Assembly (NCBI GenBank): GCA_937958475.1
Contig: CALFXR010000080.1
Location: 1 to 8,751, forward strand
DNA from: an uncultured Mesorhizobium sp.
GTDB taxonomy: Bacteria > Pseudomonadota > Alphaproteobacteria > Rhizobiales > Rhizobiaceae
DNA: 8,751 nt
Direction: 5' to 3'
The notes under the pieces are model-generated. The model made no database searches. It was given only the letters and a program-made list of their open reading frames with translations, and was not told the DNA's origin. The position numbers and the translations under genes are program-made. Shown here piece by piece: positions 6,186-8,751 of this stretch. How positions within the stretch are numbered: the stretch's first letter is position 1; each line of letters begins with the position of its first letter.

Positions 6186-7541
6186 ATGGCCGACGGTCTC
6201 TACAAGGACGGTATCGTTGCCGGCCGCCTCGCGCCGGGGCAATACGCGGAGAATTTCGCCGATCTCCATCCGCCGCTCGACGCCCACGAGGCGCTGGTCG
6301 AGTCCGACCGCTGCTACTTCTGCTACGACGCGCCCTGCATGCAGGCCTGCCCGACCTCGATCGACATCCCGCTGTTCATCCGCGAAATTTCGACGGGCAA
6401 TCCGCTCGGCGCCGCGAAGACCATCTTCGACCAGAACATCCTCGGCGGCATGTGCGCACGCGTCTGCCCGACCGAGACGCTGTGCGAGGAGGTCTGCGTG
6501 CGCGAGGTCGCCGAGGGCAAGCCGGTCAAGATCGGCCAGTTGCAGCGCTACGCCACCGACGTGGCGATGAGGCAGAACCGGCAGTTCTACGAGCGTGCCG
6601 CGCCGACCGGAAAGAAGATCGCCGTCGTCGGCGCCGGTCCCGCGGGCCTCGCCGCCGCGCACAGGCTGGCGACCTACGGCCACGACGTCGTCGTCTTCGA
6701 GGCGAAGCCCAAGTCCGGCGGCCTCAACGAGTACGGCATCGCCGCCTACAAGTCGACGGACGACTTCGCCCAGGCCGAGGTCGACTATGTCACCGCGATC
6801 GGCGGCATCACCATCGAGCACGGCCGCGCGCTCGGCCGCGACATCCATCTCGCCGACCTGGCCGCGTCCTACGACGCCGTGTTCCTCGGCCTGGGGCTCG
6901 CCGGCGTCAACGCGCTGCGCGCCGAAGGCGAGGATGCCGCCGGCGTCGACAATGCCGTCGAATACATCGCCGACCTGCGCCAGGCCTCCGACCTCGGCGC
7001 CCTGCCGGTCGGCCGCCGCGTCGTCGTCATCGGCGGCGGCATGACCGCCGTCGACGTCGCGGTACAGTCCAAGCTTCTCGGCGCCGAGGAGGTGACGATC
7101 TGCTACCGCCGCGGCAAGGAGCACATGAACGCCTCCGAATTCGAGCAGGAACTGGCCGCCGCCAAGGGCGTCAGCATCCGCCACTGGCTGCAGCCCCGGC
7201 GCGTCGTCTCCCAGGGCGGCAAGGTCACCGGTATCGAGCTCGAATACACCGCGCTTCGCGACGGCCGGCTCGCCGGAACCGGCGAGACCGTACACCTCGC
7301 CGCCGACCAGGTGTTCAAGGCCATCGGTCAGAGCTTCGACGCGGCCGTGCTCAACGGCTCCGGCCCGGCGCTCCGCCTCGACGGCGGCCGCATCGCGGTG
7401 GACGCAGAAGGCCGCACCTCGATGACCGGGGTCTGGGCGGGCGGCGACTGCACCAACGACGACCGCGAGGATCTCACCGTCGCGTCGGTCGCCGCGGGCC
7501 GCGACGCGGCGGAGAGCATCCACCGGGTGTTGATGGGGTAG
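6186..7541 (+). CDS. preT: NAD(P)H-dependent dihydropyrimidine dehydrogenase, PreT subunit
   Basis: PreT and PreA together reduce uracil or thymine to the 5,6-dihydro form, the first step of reductive pyrimidine breakdown; PreT takes electrons from NAD(P)H through FAD and Fe-S clusters. This 451-residue protein has the Fe-S N-terminus of mammalian dihydropyrimidine dehydrogenase. C43, C46, C51, C55, C94, C100, C104 and Q120 correspond, with a constant offset of 36, to the pig ligands C79, C82, C87, C91, C130, C136, C140 and Q156 (recalled). The FAD motif VVGAGPAGLAAA is at 147-158, the NAD(P)H-binding motif VVIGGGMTAVD at 280-290, and the C-terminal FAD-contact GVWAGGDC is present. ATG 6186 has GGGGAA 5 bp upstream. 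The preA partner, normally adjacent, starts only at 8699, after an insertion of about 1.16 kb. Confidence 0.93.
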   Translation: MADGLYKDGIVAGRLAPGQYAENFADLHPPLDAHEALVESDRCYFCYDAPCMQACPTSIDIPLFIREISTGNPLGAAKTIFDQNILGGMCARVCPTETLCEEVCVREVAEGKPVKIGQLQRYATDVAMRQNRQFYERAAPTGKKIAVVGAGPAGLAAAHRLATYGHDVVVFEAKPKSGGLNEYGIAAYKSTDDFAQAEVDYVTAIGGITIEHGRALGRDIHLADLAASYDAVFLGLGLAGVNALRAEGEDAAGVDNAVEYIADLRQASDLGALPVGRRVVVIGGGMTAVDVAVQSKLLGAEEVTICYRRGKEHMNASEFEQELAAAKGVSIRHWLQPRRVVSQGGKVTGIELEYTALRDGRLAGTGETVHLAADQVFKAIGQSFDAAVLNGSGPALRLDGGRIAVDAEGRTSMTGVWAGGDCTNDDREDLTVASVAAGRDAAESIHRVLMG

Positions 7542-7547
7542 AAGCAA

Positions 7548-8081
7548 ATGTGGGTTTCGCAAAGCTACCTCAGCAATTTGCGGGCTGATGGCTCTGTGAT
7601 GGCTTACTTTTTGTATGAGTCGTATCGCGATGATCACGCTGAAGTCGAAGCGCTAGTCCTGCCGAAGCTTGCCAAAGTCGCTTCCAGCTTTGGTGATAAA
7701 GCACATGTTTTCGTACCATCGAAGGACGATCGAGCCTCCATTGAGAGAGAATTCAATGATTGGTTGGCGGACAATAATTATGGTAAAATAGATTTGCCTG
7801 GCATCCTAATTCTAGAAAAAACTATGGGCGAGAAGGCGCGAGGAAAGCGATGCCTTTATCTTTCTTTTGCGCCGCTTCTGAAAGATCCCTCTCTTGCTGA
7901 GAGTGTAATCCAAAAAGTGAAGAAAATGATGCTTGATGTGGCTGCTGAACCCTCGACCGATGCGCGACCTGGGGGCTTCTTGGACAACCTGCAACTGAAG
8001 CCTTCGTTGTGGGGCGTGGGATATGATCTGAAGCCGCACTTAATTCGATTGTTCAGTGGAAAGTCATCGCCGAGGCGCTAG
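7548..8081 (+). CDS. Hypothetical protein of unknown function on low-GC, probably acquired DNA
   Basis: I do not recognise this 177-residue protein. It starts 6 bp after the preT stop; an internal ATG at 7599 gives MAYFLYESYRDDHAEVEAL and 160 residues, and neither start has a strong ribosome binding site. The chain reads as alternating strands and helices: YFLYESYRD, a long helix, HVFVPSK, another helix, then IDLPGILILEKTMG and LYLSFAPLL. This could be a thioredoxin-like or other alpha/beta fold, with the LPGILIL strand in a cis-Pro-like position, but there is no CxxC and no catalytic motif. The C-terminus has LKPSLWGVGYDLKPHLIRLF. There is no signal peptide or membrane span. Base composition is clearly lower in GC than the flanking genes and uses AAA, TTT, TAT and ATA codons that neighbours avoid, indicating horizontal transfer. 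It ends 2 bp before the preA-like start at 8084. Confidence 0.7.
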   Translation: MWVSQSYLSNLRADGSVMAYFLYESYRDDHAEVEALVLPKLAKVASSFGDKAHVFVPSKDDRASIEREFNDWLADNNYGKIDLPGILILEKTMGEKARGKRCLYLSFAPLLKDPSLAESVIQKVKKMMLDVAAEPSTDARPGGFLDNLQLKPSLWGVGYDLKPHLIRLFSGKSSPRR

Positions 8082-8083
8082 CC

Positions 8084-8149
8084 ATGGTTAACACCTCGAA
8101 CAAGTTCATCAGCACCAAGTCGCCGAACCTGCTTGGAGCGTTGTCGTCA
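8084..8149 (+). pseudogene. Degenerate duplicate of the preA 5' end
   Basis: The frame from ATG 8084 reads MVNTSNKFISTKSPNLLG. The preA start at 8699 reads MADIRNNFVGIKSPNPF. The first 15 codons align without gaps at 33 of 45 bases, with M1, N6, F8 and KSPN 12-15 identical. Most differences change amino acids, suggesting a decayed or foreign copy that is not under selection. Similarity fades after about 8134, close to the 3' end of hicA (stop at 8147-8149, minus strand). The frame itself runs on to 8407, antisense to hicA, with no preA-like sequence, so no functional product is expected. I read this as a remnant of a preA gene start, separated from the preA body by the hicBA cassette. Confidence 0.6.
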
Positions 8150-8383
8150 GAGTTCCGCGATGATCTCCTCGACAGTGAATCCCGACTTCCTGACGATGTC
8201 ATGCAAAGTGCCACGAGGCAGGGGCTTGCTGCCGTGCACCGGAACGCTGACGGCTCGAACGGGAGGGCCGTCGTGAAGCAGGACGTGATGACTTCCGCGA
8301 ATGCGGTCGATCTTGAAGCCAAGCCGCATCAGGGCGCGAACGGTCTGCTTTCCGGATATCGTCGGCAGAGCCTTCGGGCTCAC
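8147..8383 (-). CDS. hicA: HicA-family mRNA interferase toxin
   Basis: This 78-residue protein has the full HicA pattern. LPTISGKQTVRALMRLGF (6-23) is followed by RIRGSHHVLL with the presumed catalytic H32, then VPVHGSKPLPRGTLHDIVRKSGFTVEEI, the conserved C-terminal half of the double-stranded-RNA-binding-like fold. HicA toxins cut mRNA and are blocked by HicB. The start is GTG 8383, two bases after the hicB stop (TGA-CC-GTG), with no Shine-Dalgarno of its own, so translation is probably coupled to hicB. Order is antitoxin first. The gene runs opposite to preT and preA, and its 3' end abuts the preA-like remnant. Confidence 0.93.
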   Translation of the reverse strand: MSPKALPTISGKQTVRALMRLGFKIDRIRGSHHVLLHDGPPVRAVSVPVHGSKPLPRGTLHDIVRKSGFTVEEIIAEL

Positions 8384-8385
8384 GG

Positions 8386-8616
8386 TCAGGCGGCGATGGT
8401 CAGATGATCGATCCGCATCTCCACATCGTCCGGGATGTCCCAGCCGTGGTCGCGGTACATTTCGAGGACGGCCTCGATCGCCTCCTGGGCCATGGCCATC
8501 GCCTCCTCATAGGTCTCGCCATAGGAGACGACCTCGGGGATGGCTGGAACGAGCACCGTATAGCCACCCTCCGGCTCGGGTCGAAGGTGGATCGTGTAGC
8601 GCCGTTCCGTCGTCAT
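8386..8616 (-). CDS. hicB: HicB-family antitoxin, short form
   Basis: This 76-residue protein is the HicB partner of the downstream hicA. It has the partial RNase H-like fold: a first strand RRYTIHLRPE, then GGYTVLVPAIPEVVSYGETYEEAMAMAQEAIEAVLEMY, the central family signature, and a short C-terminal tail. No helix-turn-helix or ribbon-helix-helix follows, unlike longer HicB proteins such as that of E. coli, so DNA-binding autoregulation may be absent or need another surface. The frame can be extended to 8742, but ATG 8616 has a near-perfect Shine-Dalgarno (GGAGGT, 4 bases away), and the extension would run antisense through the preA start. Confidence 0.92.
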   Translation of the reverse strand: MTTERRYTIHLRPEPEGGYTVLVPAIPEVVSYGETYEEAMAMAQEAIEAVLEMYRDHGWDIPDDVEMRIDHLTIAA

Positions 8617-8649
8617 GGTTACCTCCGTGGCAGCGAGGCTTCTGTCGCC

Positions 8650-8678
8650 AGAATACGTGTAAGCTCGAAACAATCCAA
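8650..8678 (-). promoter_or_regulatory. Candidate promoter of hicBA
   Basis: On the minus strand TTGGAT (8678-8673) and TATTCT (8655-8650) are 17 bp apart, 33 bp before the hicB start codon. The -10 matches four of six positions and the -35 three of six. The element lies only about 20 bp upstream of the preA start, on the opposite strand, so the two genes share an intergenic region of 82 bp. Confidence 0.4.
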
Positions 8679-8698
8679 GCCCGAGGGAGAACATACCC

Positions 8699-8751
8699 AT
8701 GGCTGACATCCGCAACAATTTCGTCGGCATCAAGTCGCCCAATCCGTTCTG
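8699..8751 (+). CDS. preA: NAD-dependent dihydropyrimidine dehydrogenase, PreA subunit (5' end only)
   Basis: The frame runs off the right edge after MADIRNNFVGIKSPNPF. This is the characteristic N-terminus of PreA, the FMN- and Fe-S-containing subunit that binds the pyrimidine and works with PreT. The ATG has a good Shine-Dalgarno GAGGGAGA (8683-8690) 8 bases upstream. In most genomes preA follows preT directly; here 1,157 bp intervene, including two genes on the opposite strand. The frame is intact as far as it can be seen. A dedicated plus-strand promoter is not evident in the 82-bp gap after hicB, so its expression may depend on read-through from preT or on a weak local promoter. Confidence 0.85.
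   Translation, partial: MADIRNNFVGIKSPNPF

Noticed and set aside
6087..7637. A 516-codon minus-strand frame opposite preT
   Set aside because: It is an antisense shadow rich in Gly, Ala, Val, Asp and His; preT carries conserved cysteine and nucleotide-binding motifs.
8084..8407. The 107-codon plus-strand frame as a working protein
   Set aside because: Only its first 15-20 codons resemble PreA; the rest is antisense to hicA and has no recognisable feature.
8617..8742. Upstream extension of hicB to a start at 8742
   Set aside because: The extension has no family similarity and would overlap the preA start; ATG 8616 has a near-perfect Shine-Dalgarno.

Overview
The window looks like chromosomal DNA of a high-GC alphaproteobacterium. 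The codon use, the metabolic gene set (dimethylglycine dehydrogenase-like flavoprotein, PreT/PreA) and the mix of catabolic genes with small toxin-antitoxin modules point to Hyphomicrobiales, perhaps near Mesorhizobium. This placement is an inference from style and content; no rRNA or marker gene is present. I saw no tRNA, rRNA, CRISPR array, transposase or integrase.

Left part (1-3294, plus strand): the tail of an upstream gene (possibly MttB-like) is followed by an 813-residue covalent-FAD/folate-type demethylating dehydrogenase of the dimethylglycine/sarcosine dehydrogenase family. Next comes a compact vapB-vapC toxin-antitoxin pair. A perfect 14-bp inverted repeat lies across its apparent promoter and ribosome binding site.

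Middle part (3314-5924, minus strand): a TetR-family regulator and a crotonase-fold enoyl-CoA hydratase, 21 bp apart, look like one operon. A perfect 20-bp palindrome sits 8 bp before the regulator start. Upstream of them on the same strand is a stand-alone family 92/family 2-like glycosyltransferase. An AT-rich divergent promoter region separates it from preT.

Right part (6186-8751): preT, the NAD(P)H/FAD/Fe-S subunit of bacterial dihydropyrimidine dehydrogenase (reductive uracil/thymine breakdown), reads rightward. The first 53 bp of its partner preA appear at the very end of the window. The two genes, normally adjacent, are separated by about 1.16 kb of foreign-looking DNA. It holds a low-GC gene of unknown function, a degenerate second copy of the preA 5' end, and a hicB-hicA toxin-antitoxin pair on the opposite strand.

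This interruption is the most interesting part of the window. The hicBA pair lies between two preA-start-like sequences 615 bp apart, as if a small cassette had entered the preA 5' end and either brought or regenerated a new gene start. I cannot show a wholly new system, but the unknown gene, the duplicated gene start and the uncoupling of a two-subunit enzyme operon deserve a check.
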